Made by a program: the position numbers and the translations under genes
Shown here: positions 8,427 to 17,600 of the stretch, in pieces
Layout of the letters: each line of letters starts with the position of its first letter
Numbering within the stretch: position 1 is the stretch's first letter
From: Enterovibrio norvegicus FF-33
GTDB lineage: Bacteria > Pseudomonadota > Gammaproteobacteria > Enterobacterales > Vibrionaceae
Direction of reading: 5' to 3'
Assembly: GCF_000286835.2 (NCBI RefSeq)
Contig: NZ_AJYD02000038.1
Location: 1,352,513 to 1,416,512, forward strand
DNA: 64,000 nucleotides
The notes under the pieces: generated by a model
The model's database searches: none
Seen by the model: only the letters and a program-made list of their open reading frames with translations
What the model was told of the DNA's origin: nothing

Positions 8427-9896
8427 TTACAAAGGATCGCCATTTTTATTGATTGCATGAAGTGTTAGACCATCTGGACCGTTACCCGTAGCGATCCATG
8501 GTGAGAGGCATTCTCTGTCTTCCACACAAGGGTCGGTGAGCGATTCGACAAACGCTATAAGCGGGAGGACTTCTTTATCGCTTAATGAGATACGCGGCAG
8601 TTTGGACTGGCCTTCACTGCGTAACGTTTGCAGTTGCTTCAACGCGGGGCGTGTGTTTGTCAGTAACATTGAGGCCTGAATATCTTGGTCCAGTTCGCTG
8701 TAATCGAATTGCGTAATAGCCTGCTGCGGATTGGCGTGATGCAAAATAACCTGTTTAAGTGAAGAATAAGCGCCAGCATGGCCCCAAGGCGAAGTTTTTG
8801 TCACGTTGAGGAGTGATGGTGTCCGAAATGCATAGCGATCATTATCTGCGCCAGTGACATACCATCGGCCTTGATCCATTGTGCTGTCTTCTTTACCTCG
8901 GCCAATTTGAGGCATTGCGATAACGTGGAAATCCTCATCAGTAAAATTGTCCCCTGAGTGGCAATTCACACATCCAGCACCACCTTGTTGAGGCTCATTA
9001 AAAAACAGCAGCGCACCTTTTTTTGCATTTTTTGATAGTGCGGCCATATCGCCCTGCACATATTGCTTCCAAGGAGTGTTGGTAAACACCATTGAGCGCT
9101 CATATTCGCCCAGCGCCAGTGCGATATTGCCGTAGGTGATCAAGCTTTCGGCGTCGGTATCTGGTTGGTTGAACACGTCGCGAAATTCGTCTAACCATCG
9201 ATTCTCGTCTAACTCGTGTTCGAATCCCGATGCGCCCTGTAGGCGGTTGGCGAGATGGTTCCGCACATCAGCATTGGTTCCATCAGATTCAAACTCAAAC
9301 CCGCGCATCTCTTCTTTTGAGGTGACAGGAAAACGTGTTTGGGCAACGGTCAGGTTGATACCAGCATCTGGGTCGGCCATGCCCAAAGAAACGTCTGGCG
9401 TAGCAATCCCTCCTATGGCGCCATTTTGCCCTGGAACAGGAAATAGGCTCTCGATTCGACCGTCGTGAAATATTGAACGATCCCAAAGACCCATATTGAA
9501 AACAGTAGGCGAGTTGCGTGGCACTGTTGGACCGCCGTCATAGTGCTCTGAAGAGCTGCTGTGACGTCTACCTGGGCCAAGAACGTCTGGCTCTTCAGCA
9601 CCTACACCAATGGGAAGTGCGAGCCCATCAGCACCTCCTAATGTGGGATAGTGGCATGACACGCAGGCCGTATCTTTGTCTCCACCAAGCGCTTTGCTAA
9701 AAAAGAGCGCTTTTCCGAGTTGTGGTAACGGTTCTGAAATATGCGGAAGCGTTCGTCCCTCCGCGGGGTCACCGGTAAAATTATGCTTGGCAATTTCTTT
9801 GCTCAATTGGTAGTTGAGCCAAAAATCTTCGTTACAGCCTGACAGCGAAATCAGGATGAGAAATATCACGGATGTTTTCCAAACAAAATTAACCAT
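8427..9896 (-). CDS. Di-haem cytochrome c peroxidase/MauG-family lipoprotein
   Basis: 489 residues with a lipoprotein signal (hydrophobic core then LSGC, lipidated Cys near residue 21). It should therefore sit on the periplasmic face of a membrane. Two CxxCH haem-binding motifs are present, CVSCH in the first third and CVNCH in the second half. They sit in the usual CcpA/MauG contexts 'LGKALFFSKALGGDKDTACVSCH' and 'GAGCVNCHSGDNFTDEDFH'. 'FRTPSLLNVTKTSPWGHAGAY' is the typical region before the last helices. Such proteins reduce peroxide or oxidise protein substrates. At 489 residues it is longer than classical Ccp (about 320-350) and nearer the MauG-like group. No electron donor gene is adjacent. 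Confidence 0.85.
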   Translation of the reverse strand: MVNFVWKTSVIFLILISLSGCNEDFWLNYQLSKEIAKHNFTGDPAEGRTLPHISEPLPQLGKALFFSKALGGDKDTACVSCHYPTLGGADGLALPIGVGAEEPDVLGPGRRHSSSSEHYDGGPTVPRNSPTVFNMGLWDRSIFHDGRIESLFPVPGQNGAIGGIATPDVSLGMADPDAGINLTVAQTRFPVTSKEEMRGFEFESDGTNADVRNHLANRLQGASGFEHELDENRWLDEFRDVFNQPDTDAESLITYGNIALALGEYERSMVFTNTPWKQYVQGDMAALSKNAKKGALLFFNEPQQGGAGCVNCHSGDNFTDEDFHVIAMPQIGRGKEDSTMDQGRWYVTGADNDRYAFRTPSLLNVTKTSPWGHAGAYSSLKQVILHHANPQQAITQFDYSELDQDIQASMLLTNTRPALKQLQTLRSEGQSKLPRISLSDKEVLPLIAFVESLTDPCVEDRECLSPWIATGNGPDGLTLHAINKNGDPL

Positions 9897-10231
9897 TGTG
9901 TGTTTTGCCTATGAGTGGTCGCTTTTTAAAGAGATCAACATTGAGAATGCTAGCATCAGAGTAATTTTCAATTTGTCTTGATATTTAGGCAGTCTCACGC
10001 ATGGGAAACATATCATTTTTGCATCGAGATCTATTTGAGATTCCAGGTATAATTGGATCAGCCGCACAATTATCCAAGTTAACATTGAGTGTATATTTGA
10101 TGGGCTTAAGGCATTGCATCTTGACCAAAAAATGGCTCCAGGTGAGCTGGCACAACTCTGACCAGAAAAACTAAGATTGATAAATCGAACGTTCGTGCTA
10201 TTAATGAAATAACGCAGGACAGAAGTTACTC
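9897..10231. promoter_or_regulatory. 335-bp divergent region between peroxidase and TetR genes
   Basis: No gene. It contains a perfect 10-bp palindrome CGAACGTTCG at 10186-10195, 36 bp before the TetR start codon, which is a likely operator. The rest is AT-rich with no other clear motif. Confidence 0.45.
10186..10195. promoter_or_regulatory. Candidate TetR autoregulatory operator
   Basis: The perfect palindrome CGAACGTTCG lies directly upstream of the TetR-family gene. GAACGTTC-type cores are common in TetR-family operators, so self-repression is a reasonable inference. Confidence 0.4.
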
Positions 10232-10831
10232 ATGAGCAAAAAGAGTCAGACCAGAGAGCAGATATTATCTATTGCATTTGAAATGGCGAGTCAGGAAGGG
10301 TTGGAAAGCCTAACCATTGGCGAGCTAGCAAAACGCGTGGGTATGTCGAAAAGTGGATTGTTTGCGCACTTTAATTCACGCAGTAACCTACAAGCAGCCG
10401 TTGTGGCTTATGCCGGAGAGCGATTCGCAGAGCGAGTGATCGCACCCTGTAGAGAAGCCTTGCATGTGTCCATAGAAGCAAAAATTCGCCACATGCTGGA
10501 TAACTGGCTGACATGGAACAGTTCGTTTCAAGGTAGTTGTATGTTTCTTGATGCGTGGCGTGAAAGCCACACGGACGATGATCCTATGCAGAAAGTGCTG
10601 GAGGCGACCATCAAGAAATGGCTTCACTACCTTCACATTCAGTTTGAACGAGGCATAGAACTGGGTGAGTTTCATGACGATATGGATTGCTGGCAAACAG
10701 TGTATGAGTTGTATGGGCTATACCTGAGTAGCCATTTGTTTAGGACCTTGGGTCTGGAAAGTAACGGGGCACAAAAATTTTGGACGGGCATTGATGAATT
10801 GTTCGCTCGCACACGTAAACTCACGAATTAA
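10232..10831 (+). CDS. TetR-family transcriptional regulator
   Basis: 199 residues with a TetR helix-turn-helix at about 8-55. 'TREQILSIAFEMASQEGLESLTIGELAKRVGMSKSGLFAHFNSRSNL' in the translation shows the diagnostic 'L....VG.S...L..HF.....L' spacing. The C-terminal ligand and dimer domain is helical ('WHYLHIQFERGIELGEFHDD'-like region). It probably controls itself and the alpha/beta hydrolase 96 bp downstream on the same strand. The palindrome 36 bp upstream is the likely operator. The ligand is unknown. Confidence 0.87.
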   Translation: MSKKSQTREQILSIAFEMASQEGLESLTIGELAKRVGMSKSGLFAHFNSRSNLQAAVVAYAGERFAERVIAPCREALHVSIEAKIRHMLDNWLTWNSSFQGSCMFLDAWRESHTDDDPMQKVLEATIKKWLHYLHIQFERGIELGEFHDDMDCWQTVYELYGLYLSSHLFRTLGLESNGAQKFWTGIDELFARTRKLTN

Positions 10832-10927
10832 TTTAATTTTCATCAATGAGTAAAGCAGTCTTTAAGTCGGTCTGTTTTTTTATTCCAACATAAAAGCACG
10901 ACCGTACTAAAAATAAAGGGATGTGAA

Positions 10928-11779
10928 ATGAGCAGCAAAATCTACTTCGGTAAAAATAAGCGATTTAGTTTCCGTCGCAGTGCGTTGAGTATTGCTTCTC
11001 GGCTTCATCATCGCATTGCCCCAAAGCATGCGTTGAAAACGGCTCGACGGATTTTCCTGACGCCAGCGAAAGGAAAAGAGAATAACGCGGCACCGACAAG
11101 TATGCTGATCAAAGCGGTCGATACGTCGGAAGGGAAAATGATGACTTACCAGTTGGGGAGTGGCCCTGTTTGGCTGTTGACCCATGGTTGGTCAGGGTCA
11201 GCAAACCAATTTTTTCCGTTAATGGAACACATTGCTCAGGCGGGTTATACGGCGCTGGCTTACGACCATCCCGGCCACGGTAAAAGTGAAGGAAAAGAGG
11301 GTAGTATCCCCGCGTTTCTTAACGCGCTAGACGGCATATTGATACATCAAGATGAGATTGAAGGTGTTATCGCGCACTCTATGGGCGGCGCGACCTTGCT
11401 TGAAAGTGACCATGTTTGCCTTCATGGCAAGCCCATCATTCTTGTTGCTCCTGTGCTGAAATATTGGGAAAACTTATTTGGTACCGTTGAAGCCTCGGGT
11501 TATTCAATGAAGCTGTTTCACGCAGTCGTGGAAGATGTGGGTAAGCGCTATAACACGACGATTGAGAGTATCGATCCATTTGAAAAACTCGCCCAACGCC
11601 AATCTCCAATCACTATCGTTCACGACAGAGGGGACAAGTTCGCTCCGTTTTCGGTGTCAGAATTGGCGACGGAATTTTCGCATGTGTCGCTAGTGGCAAC
11701 GGAAGGGTTAGGCCATGGGCGTGTGTTGAAAAGTGATCCATTAAAAGAAGCGTTTTTGCGCATCGCTGATAAAGCATAA
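10928..11779 (+). CDS. Alpha/beta hydrolase (serine esterase/lipase type)
   Basis: 283 residues with an alpha/beta hydrolase fold. It shows the oxyanion strand 'LLTHGWSGSANQFFPL', the nucleophile elbow 'AHSMGGA' (Ser in the H-S-M-G context), a late Asp in 'HDRGDKFAP' and the catalytic His in 'GLGHGRVLK'. A basic N-terminal extension of about 50 residues precedes the fold. There is no clear Sec signal. The TetR gene just upstream on the same strand suggests joint control. The substrate is unknown; lipid or acyl ester is likely. Confidence 0.82.
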   Translation: MSSKIYFGKNKRFSFRRSALSIASRLHHRIAPKHALKTARRIFLTPAKGKENNAAPTSMLIKAVDTSEGKMMTYQLGSGPVWLLTHGWSGSANQFFPLMEHIAQAGYTALAYDHPGHGKSEGKEGSIPAFLNALDGILIHQDEIEGVIAHSMGGATLLESDHVCLHGKPIILVAPVLKYWENLFGTVEASGYSMKLFHAVVEDVGKRYNTTIESIDPFEKLAQRQSPITIVHDRGDKFAPFSVSELATEFSHVSLVATEGLGHGRVLKSDPLKEAFLRIADKA

Positions 11780-11848
11780 AGGGCTATTGTGTTATGCTTT
11801 GGCTCGCTCTCATCTGTCTTTCTGTTTATTCGTCGATAAGGTAATCCT

Positions 11849-12322
11849 TTGAAAAAAATTGCTGTTTTTGTTGATGTGCAAAATGTGTATTACACAACCC
11901 GACAAGCATATGGTCGCCAGTTTAACTATCGTTTGTTGTGGAAAAACCTCGCTCACATGGGGGAAGTTGTCTCAGCAACGGCGTACGCCATTAACCGTGA
12001 CGATGACCAGCAAATTAAGTTTCAAGATGCTCTGCGTCACATTGGCTTTGAGGTCAAACTTAAGCCGTTTATTCAGCGTAGTGATGGAAGCAGCAAAGGT
12101 GACTGGGATGTTGGGATTGCTATTGATGTGATGGAAGCTGCACCCAAAGTCGACATGGTGGTGTTGTTGTCTGGCGATGGTGACTTTGATGTTTTGATGG
12201 ACAGAGTACGGGAAGGGTATGGTAAAGAGGCGGTGGTGTTTGGCGTACCGACTCTAACTGCCAATTCACTGGTAAACAGCGTTGACCGTTTTATTCCTAT
12301 CGAAGACGATATGTTGCTGTAA
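11849..12322 (+). CDS. NYN-domain (LabA/DUF88-type) putative ribonuclease
   Basis: 157 residues starting at a TTG with AAGG upstream. A PIN-like NYN domain fills the protein. It has 'AVFVDVQNVYYTTRQAYG' (first acidic Asp plus Asn), 'KGDWDVGIAIDVMEAA' (second acidic site) and 'VVLLSGDGDFDVLMDRVREGYGKEAVVFG' (third acidic cluster). NYN proteins are metal-dependent RNases or RNA-processing factors. The acidic residues expected for catalysis are present. It is single and ends 6 bp before the convergent acetyltransferase gene. Confidence 0.82.
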   Translation: MKKIAVFVDVQNVYYTTRQAYGRQFNYRLLWKNLAHMGEVVSATAYAINRDDDQQIKFQDALRHIGFEVKLKPFIQRSDGSSKGDWDVGIAIDVMEAAPKVDMVVLLSGDGDFDVLMDRVREGYGKEAVVFGVPTLTANSLVNSVDRFIPIEDDMLL

Positions 12323-12328
12323 CTATTT

Positions 12329-12841
12329 CTATAGATCGCGCTTTAGCAAGACGAGCTCTGGCGCGGGTTCTATTCCAGACTCAAGCACAAAGCCTAATCG
12401 TCCTAACAGCGCCAAACTGCGAACATTGTGAGGGTGCGTAATGGCGACAATTTTTGAGAGCTTGAGGGTGTTTGTTGCCAATTCAATCATTGCTTGTGCC
12501 GCTTCTGCCGCATAGCCTTTCCCTTCGTACTCAGGGAAGAATCCATACCCCAAGTCGATGTCATCTAATGAATCTCTTTTGATCAATCCACAGATACCGA
12601 TCGGTAGACCGCTTTGTTTTTCCTCGACGGCAAACAACCCCATATGGGCATGCGTATACATAGGCATGAGTGATGCACGAAGATAAACGGCTGCATCTAT
12701 AACGCTTCCAATGTTCTTATCACCCACAAAACTCAGAAACCCTTCGGTATTGTAAAGGCGATGAATAAACGGTGCGTCTTTATCGTTTAGACGGCGCAGC
12801 GTCAAACGTTTGGTTTCGAGTATGAATTTTGATGAAGGCAT
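12329..12841 (-). CDS. GNAT acetyltransferase, RimJ/RimL type
   Basis: 170 residues. It opens with the RimJ/RimL-type pattern 'ILETKRLTLRRLNDKDAPFI' and has 'IGICGLIKRDSLDDIDLGYGFFPEYEGKGYAAEAAQAM'. The last part contains the acetyl-CoA loop (Q/R-x-x-G-x-G/A as 'EGKGYA'). It ends with 'NVRSLALLGRLGFVLE', the usual strand before the C terminus. It probably N-acetylates a protein N terminus or a small amine. The target is unknown. Confidence 0.8.
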   Translation of the reverse strand: MPSSKFILETKRLTLRRLNDKDAPFIHRLYNTEGFLSFVGDKNIGSVIDAAVYLRASLMPMYTHAHMGLFAVEEKQSGLPIGICGLIKRDSLDDIDLGYGFFPEYEGKGYAAEAAQAMIELATNTLKLSKIVAITHPHNVRSLALLGRLGFVLESGIEPAPELVLLKRDL

Positions 12842-12907
12842 AACTGATTCTTATTAAAAAAAGCGACTAAGGAATAGCAGTTGAAATAGAACATCCTTGA
12901 AAAAACA

Positions 12908-12936
12908 TACAAAGAAACGAGCCCTGCTTAGGGCTC
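12908..12936 (-). terminator. Terminator downstream of pmbA
   Basis: Stem GAGCCCT (12919-12925) with AGGGCTC (12930-12936) and a GCTT loop. Read on the minus strand it is followed by a T-rich run. It lies between the end of the tldD-pmbA operon and the start of the acetyltransferase gene. Confidence 0.5.
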
Positions 12937-12960
12937 TTGACAAGTTTCAGGCTAAAAAAG

Positions 12961-14304
12961 TTACTTACCGGCGATGTTCAATCGCGCAAAGCGAATCAGT
13001 GGCGCAAAAAAACAACCGTCATAGTTTGGCATCACGGTGCTACCTACGGCTTCGACTTCTTTGATCATGGTGTAGAAGTTACCGGCCACGGTGATGCCAC
13101 GAACCGGTTTCAGACGCTTACCATCTCGGCAGAGGAAGCCGCTTGCTCCAAAGGAGAACTCACCGCTGATAGAATCTGCACCTGAATGGACACCTTGCAG
13201 TTCAACCAATTCGAGATATTCACCCGCGGTGACTTCAGCTTCGCTGCTCGTGCCTGCTGAAATGACATCGTGACGTGATGACACACTCAGGGTACCTTTT
13301 GCTGAACGGCCTGCGTTAGCAGTGTGTGCAACGCCGAAATGTGCGGAAGTGGCTGAATTGTGCAATAAGCCAACCAATGTCCCATTTTCAATTAGCGGTG
13401 TGTCGGCGGTTGCGAAACCTTCGCCATCAAACGCTTTGATGGAAAAGCCCCCTGGCATGTAAGCGACATCTTTGAATGTCAGCAAAGGACTCATCACTTG
13501 CTCGCCAACTTTATCTCGCCATGGGTTAGTGCCTCGTTTGGCGGACTCGCCTGAAAAACAGCTACCAAATGCGCCGAGTACATCGTTCAGGGAGTCTTGC
13601 TCGAAAATGACCGAGTATTGACCTGTTGCGATGGGCTCACCTTCCAGCAAGGCGTCTGCCATTTCATAGGCATCGTTGATGATTTTGTCAGGCGATAATC
13701 CATCAAAAGTACGCGCGATAGACGCCGCTACATGCATAGCTTGTTTGTCATTGTGATCGATCAAGGCAGCGGTATAGCAACTGAATGTGCGCTCTTGATG
13801 CGAGCAGCGTGTACCGAGTGTATTGCCAAGCAATACGGTGGCGCTGTTTTCGCTGTAACCGTTATAAGGGGCAGATTTCGCCAATGGTTTTTCACGAATA
13901 CGGCTTTCTAACGACAACGCCAGCTCAATTTTTTGCTCGGGTGTTGCACTGTCTTGTTGGAATATTTCCGGGTACTCAGTACGCAAAATTAACCCTTCAG
14001 AACGAATTTTCTGGTACGGGTCTTTCTTGGTAAAGCTGGCATTGGTGAGTGCTTGATTCACCATCTGCGACAAATTTTCAGGCTCTAAGGACTCTGAATA
14101 ACTGATGGCAATGTGTTCGTCTTTGATCACGCGAACACCAATCACCTGACTGGCTGTTACCTTGTACTCAGACAACTCACCCTGGTCGGATTTTAAGCTA
14201 AAGCTTTCGCTGCTGGATGCAATAACATCCGCCTGTGCGCCCTGTTTTTTCGCCAGCTCTAAAACGTGCTCGACGGCCTGTTCTAACGTATTAGTCTCAC
14301 TCAT
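12961..14304 (-). CDS. pmbA: PmbA/TldE-type metalloprotease partner subunit
   Basis: 447 residues, the size of E. coli PmbA (450), with its landmarks. These are 'GAQADVIASSSESFSLKSDQGELSEYKV' at the start, 'GYSENSATVLLGNTLG', 'PGGFSIKAFDGEGFATADTPLIENG', and 'SGEFSFGASGFLCRDGK' near the end. There is no HExxxH, as expected: TldE forms a heterodimer with TldD, which carries the metal site. The pair degrades unfolded peptides and processes microcins or other peptide substrates. Its ATG overlaps the tldD stop by one base (TAATG), so translation is coupled. Confidence 0.88.
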   Translation of the reverse strand: MSETNTLEQAVEHVLELAKKQGAQADVIASSSESFSLKSDQGELSEYKVTASQVIGVRVIKDEHIAISYSESLEPENLSQMVNQALTNASFTKKDPYQKIRSEGLILRTEYPEIFQQDSATPEQKIELALSLESRIREKPLAKSAPYNGYSENSATVLLGNTLGTRCSHQERTFSCYTAALIDHNDKQAMHVAASIARTFDGLSPDKIINDAYEMADALLEGEPIATGQYSVIFEQDSLNDVLGAFGSCFSGESAKRGTNPWRDKVGEQVMSPLLTFKDVAYMPGGFSIKAFDGEGFATADTPLIENGTLVGLLHNSATSAHFGVAHTANAGRSAKGTLSVSSRHDVISAGTSSEAEVTAGEYLELVELQGVHSGADSISGEFSFGASGFLCRDGKRLKPVRGITVAGNFYTMIKEVEAVGSTVMPNYDGCFFAPLIRFARLNIAGK

Positions 14305-15689
14305 TAGCTACCGCCTCCCACTAAAATATTGTCTACTTTCAATGCAGGTTGACCTACAGTCGTTGGCACTGAACCACTGACTGAACCACACATGCCTGCT
14401 GCCAACTCAAAGTCTTTGCCGACCATGCTGATCTCTTTCAGCACTTTTGGTCCGGTGCTGATCAGAGTGGCAGATTTAAGCGGCGTGGTGACTTTGCCGT
14501 TTTCAATGAGATAGGCTTCTTGAACGGCGAAGTTGAACTCGCCCGTGCCAGGTTGCACTGAACCACCGCCCATTTTCTTGGCGTAAATACCGCGTTCAAT
14601 GCCGCCAATCATATCTTCAAGCTCGTCATTACCTGCCTCAATGTAGGTATTACGCATACGTGAAGTTGGCGCGTATTTGTAAGATTCACGACGACCAGAG
14701 CCTGTGCGGGCGAAGCCGGTTTTCAGGCTACCCATATGATCGACCATAAAGCTGGTGAGCTTACCGTCTGTGATCAATTGCGTGTGCTGGGTTTCCATGC
14801 CTTCATCATCGATGTTGATTGAACCCCATTCGTTTTTCATCAAGCCATCATCAACGGCATTCACGACAGGATTGGCAATCATTTCGCCCATTTTGTCGTG
14901 GAAGACGGAGGCTTTTTTCGCCACTGAGGTAGTTTCGAGCAAGTGACCACATGCCTCGTGGAAAATCACACCGCCAAAACCATTACCGATAACAACGGGC
15001 ATTTCACCGGAAGGACACGCCGCCGCACCGAGTTTAATCAGGGCTTGCTTGGCTGCCATCTCGCCTAATGCTTCAGGATTAACTTGGCCATTGAACTCCC
15101 AGCCAGAGAGCATGCCAGGCGCTTCATAACCGGTAGATTGCTCGTTACCGTGTGTTGCGACAACAGAAGACGCAATACGCGTGTAGTGGCGAGTATCTTG
15201 AATGTGTAAACCCGTCGAGTTGAAGATTTCGATTTGCTGCTCGCGCTGCATAATACGACTGATTACTTGGGAGATTTTATCGCTTTCTGCACGCGCTTTT
15301 GCATCGACACGCTTGAGGAATGCAATTTTCTCTTCAACGTGGTTGTTAGCAGAGAAGGGCATTGTCACGGGGTGACGGTCACTATTGACGGTTAGGTTTA
15401 ATGCGCCAGCATTCACGATTTGGTCGCGTTTGTCTTTCGCGCATAGTAAAGAGGTAACTTGTTTGAGTTTTTCTTCATCTTGACTGTTGGTGTAGCCGTA
15501 AAGAACTTTGTGACCAAAGAACAGTCGAATACCGATCCCGAAATCAATGCCGGAGTTAACTTTATCAACATCACCGGACAGCACTTCAACACTACCCGAA
15601 TGGTGTCGCTCAATGAACAATTCCGCAAAATCAGCGCCTAGAAATAGGGCATGATCAATCACTGCTTTGGCAGTGTTCGTATTTAGCAT
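14304..15689 (-). CDS. tldD: TldD metalloprotease subunit
   Basis: 461 residues, slightly shorter than the usual TldD (about 480). The zinc motif HEACGH is seen at about residues 244-249 in 'GVIFHEACGHLLETTSVAKK'. A conserved Cys near the C terminus ('AAGMCGSVSGSVP') is the other expected metal ligand. It is the catalytic half of the TldD/TldE peptidase. It is the first gene of a two-gene operon with pmbA, coupled by a TAATG junction. In E. coli the two genes are unlinked, so this arrangement may be a second, specialised pair or simply this lineage's layout. Confidence 0.9.
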   Translation of the reverse strand: MLNTNTAKAVIDHALFLGADFAELFIERHHSGSVEVLSGDVDKVNSGIDFGIGIRLFFGHKVLYGYTNSQDEEKLKQVTSLLCAKDKRDQIVNAGALNLTVNSDRHPVTMPFSANNHVEEKIAFLKRVDAKARAESDKISQVISRIMQREQQIEIFNSTGLHIQDTRHYTRIASSVVATHGNEQSTGYEAPGMLSGWEFNGQVNPEALGEMAAKQALIKLGAAACPSGEMPVVIGNGFGGVIFHEACGHLLETTSVAKKASVFHDKMGEMIANPVVNAVDDGLMKNEWGSINIDDEGMETQHTQLITDGKLTSFMVDHMGSLKTGFARTGSGRRESYKYAPTSRMRNTYIEAGNDELEDMIGGIERGIYAKKMGGGSVQPGTGEFNFAVQEAYLIENGKVTTPLKSATLISTGPKVLKEISMVGKDFELAAGMCGSVSGSVPTTVGQPALKVDNILVGGGS

Positions 15690-15950
15690 TTCTTCCTCCT
15701 GAAAAAAGAGTCAGCTTCTTATACCTTCAGAGTATCAGTTAGGTTCAAACGCACCAATCATCTTTCCCTTTTAGTGATATAGGAATAATCAATTAGTTAG
15801 CGTTTGTTTAAATATCAACCAGTAATCACAAACGCGAAAGCGAAAACTTGAATTTAATCCTCAATGAGTCAAGAAAAGCGCTTTGCTCTGTTAGCTGTCT
15901 TGATACACTTCCTGCTATGAGCGTCACGCTGTGCAAAATTGGATTTAAAA

Positions 15951-16937
15951 ATGGCTGTAAAACTGACGAAAAAAGTTCCGACAAACATCATCACAGGATT
16001 TCTTGGCGTGGGTAAAACCACCGCCATACTCTCTTTGCTTAAACAAAAGCCGGAAAATGAAAGCTGGGCCGTGCTAGTGAATGAATTTGGTGAAGTGGGG
16101 GTTGATGGTGCGTTTCTCAGCGAACAGGGCGCATTGGTAAAAGAAGTGCCGGGTGGTTGCATGTGCTGTGTGGCAGGGCTTCCGATGGCGATTGGTATCA
16201 ATGCACTTCTGGCACAGAACCCTGATCGTCTTCTGATTGAGCCGACGGGACTGGGACACCCGAAAGACATTATCGGCAAGCTGTTGTCGGAACACTACGC
16301 CAATTATATTGAGCTCAATGCCACCATTACCTTGGTCGATCCCCGCAATTTCGCGGATGCACGTTACACTGAGAATCAGAACTTTCGCGATCAATTGGCC
16401 TTGGCTGATGTTGTTGTTGCGAACAAAACCGATTTATCTTCTGTGGATGACATCGCCGCGTTTGATGATTATGTCGCAAGCTCAGAGATCCCTAAGCAGG
16501 CATCAGGCTATGTAGAACAAGGGCAATTGAACCCCGATTGGCTTATGTTACCGCGCATTGACCGTGAGGCGCAGTTTGCTCATCATCATTCTCATGACGA
16601 CGATGAGATGCCTGCATTCGAATTGGCGCCAGGTGAAAAATTTCGTCGCAAAGAGAACAAAGGCCAGGGGTATGTAAGCTGTGGTTGGGTATTCGAACCC
16701 AATACATTGTTCCCGTTCGACTCGCTTTATGGTCTCTTTGCCAATCTTAATGCGGAGCGCGTGAAAGCTGTGATGAACACCGACGATGGCATGTTTGCGT
16801 TTAACGTCGTTAACCAAATCGTGTCAGTCAGTCCGATCAGTTTAACGGGCGTGGAATCAAGGGCTGAGGTCATTGATAAAAAACCTTTGCCATGGGATGA
16901 GCTGGAAGAGATTCTTTTATCATTCGTGATGAAGTGA
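15951..16937 (+). CDS. G3E-family GTPase, CobW/COG0523 metallochaperone
   Basis: 328 residues from the ATG at 15951; a TTG at 15939 is also in frame. It has a Walker A/G1 motif 'GFLGVGKTT', the COG0523 metal motif CxCC in 'GGCMCCVAG', and G4-type 'VVVANKTDL'. A His/Asp-rich loop 'HHHSHDDDE' connects to a CobW C-terminal domain. Such proteins insert or traffic zinc, cobalt or nickel. The metal is not told by sequence. No Zur box was seen upstream, and the flanking genes give no metal hint. UreG at 59943 is a distant relative from the same superfamily. Confidence 0.86.
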   Translation: MAVKLTKKVPTNIITGFLGVGKTTAILSLLKQKPENESWAVLVNEFGEVGVDGAFLSEQGALVKEVPGGCMCCVAGLPMAIGINALLAQNPDRLLIEPTGLGHPKDIIGKLLSEHYANYIELNATITLVDPRNFADARYTENQNFRDQLALADVVVANKTDLSSVDDIAAFDDYVASSEIPKQASGYVEQGQLNPDWLMLPRIDREAQFAHHHSHDDDEMPAFELAPGEKFRRKENKGQGYVSCGWVFEPNTLFPFDSLYGLFANLNAERVKAVMNTDDGMFAFNVVNQIVSVSPISLTGVESRAEVIDKKPLPWDELEEILLSFVMK

Positions 16938-16966
16938 CCTTATGCCCCGAGCAACTAGCCTGAGAT

Positions 16967-16986
16967 GCCCGATGTGTTGTCGGGCT
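16967..16986 (+). terminator. Weak terminator after the G3E GTPase gene
   Basis: GCCCGA (16967-16972) pairs with TCGGGC (16980-16985), followed by a short TTCTC run. Confidence 0.35.
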
Positions 16987-17011
16987 TCTCGATCCTTAAG
17001 GAGTGCAGATA

Positions 17012-17413
17012 TTGTCACCAGAAGTATATGCAAAATTTGAACGCTATCCACCACACGTCAAAGATCAATTGATGCGTATTCGTTCACTGATCTTTGCGGT
17101 TGCCAAAACGCTTGATAAAGGTGTGGATGAAGGCCTCAAGTGGGGGGAGCCTAGCTATATGGTAAACGGCGGCACAGCGGTTAGGATTGATTGGAAGCCT
17201 CAGTCTTCGACGTCTCTGTTTCTCTTTGTGAACTGCAAAACTAAGTTGGTTGATACTTTCCGTGAAGTTCTGCCCGATGCGTTTGAATATCAAGGGAACC
17301 GCGCGTTAAAGTTTGATCTTAATGCAGACATACCCGAAGAAGCACTGCGACTTTGTATCAGTGTGGCTTTTACCTACCAGAAGCGAAAAACCCTACCTTT
17401 GTTAGATTTGTAA
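17012..17413 (+). CDS. DUF1801 (YdhG-like) domain protein
   Basis: 133 residues from a TTG at 17012, preferred because AAGGAG lies exactly 8 bases upstream. The GTG at 17003 overlaps that ribosome site. The pattern 'YPPHVKDQLMRIRSLIF', 'LKWGEPSYMV' and 'FREVLPDAFEYQGNRALKFDL' marks the DUF1801 fold, a small alpha/beta domain related to YdhG/YdeI. Its biochemical role is unknown. Monocistronic. Confidence 0.7.
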   Translation: MSPEVYAKFERYPPHVKDQLMRIRSLIFAVAKTLDKGVDEGLKWGEPSYMVNGGTAVRIDWKPQSSTSLFLFVNCKTKLVDTFREVLPDAFEYQGNRALKFDLNADIPEEALRLCISVAFTYQKRKTLPLLDL

Positions 17414-17600
17414 TGTCATATTTTGCAACATACTCATTCATGCCTTAATTACTGTGCAATGATGCGTAAAAATCCGTCATAAATTTTGCTGTTCCCCATA
17501 AAAAATGAACAATAGCCAAACTAAAAATTATAACTGAGTGCAAATTGGGAGTAGACACATCGTTTCCAGTTGCAGCTCTGGCGGTTGTCTGGGAACACGC

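Noticed and set aside
15690-15950. Zur box before the G3E GTPase gene
   Set aside because: No sequence resembling the Zur palindrome was found, so zinc control is not claimed.
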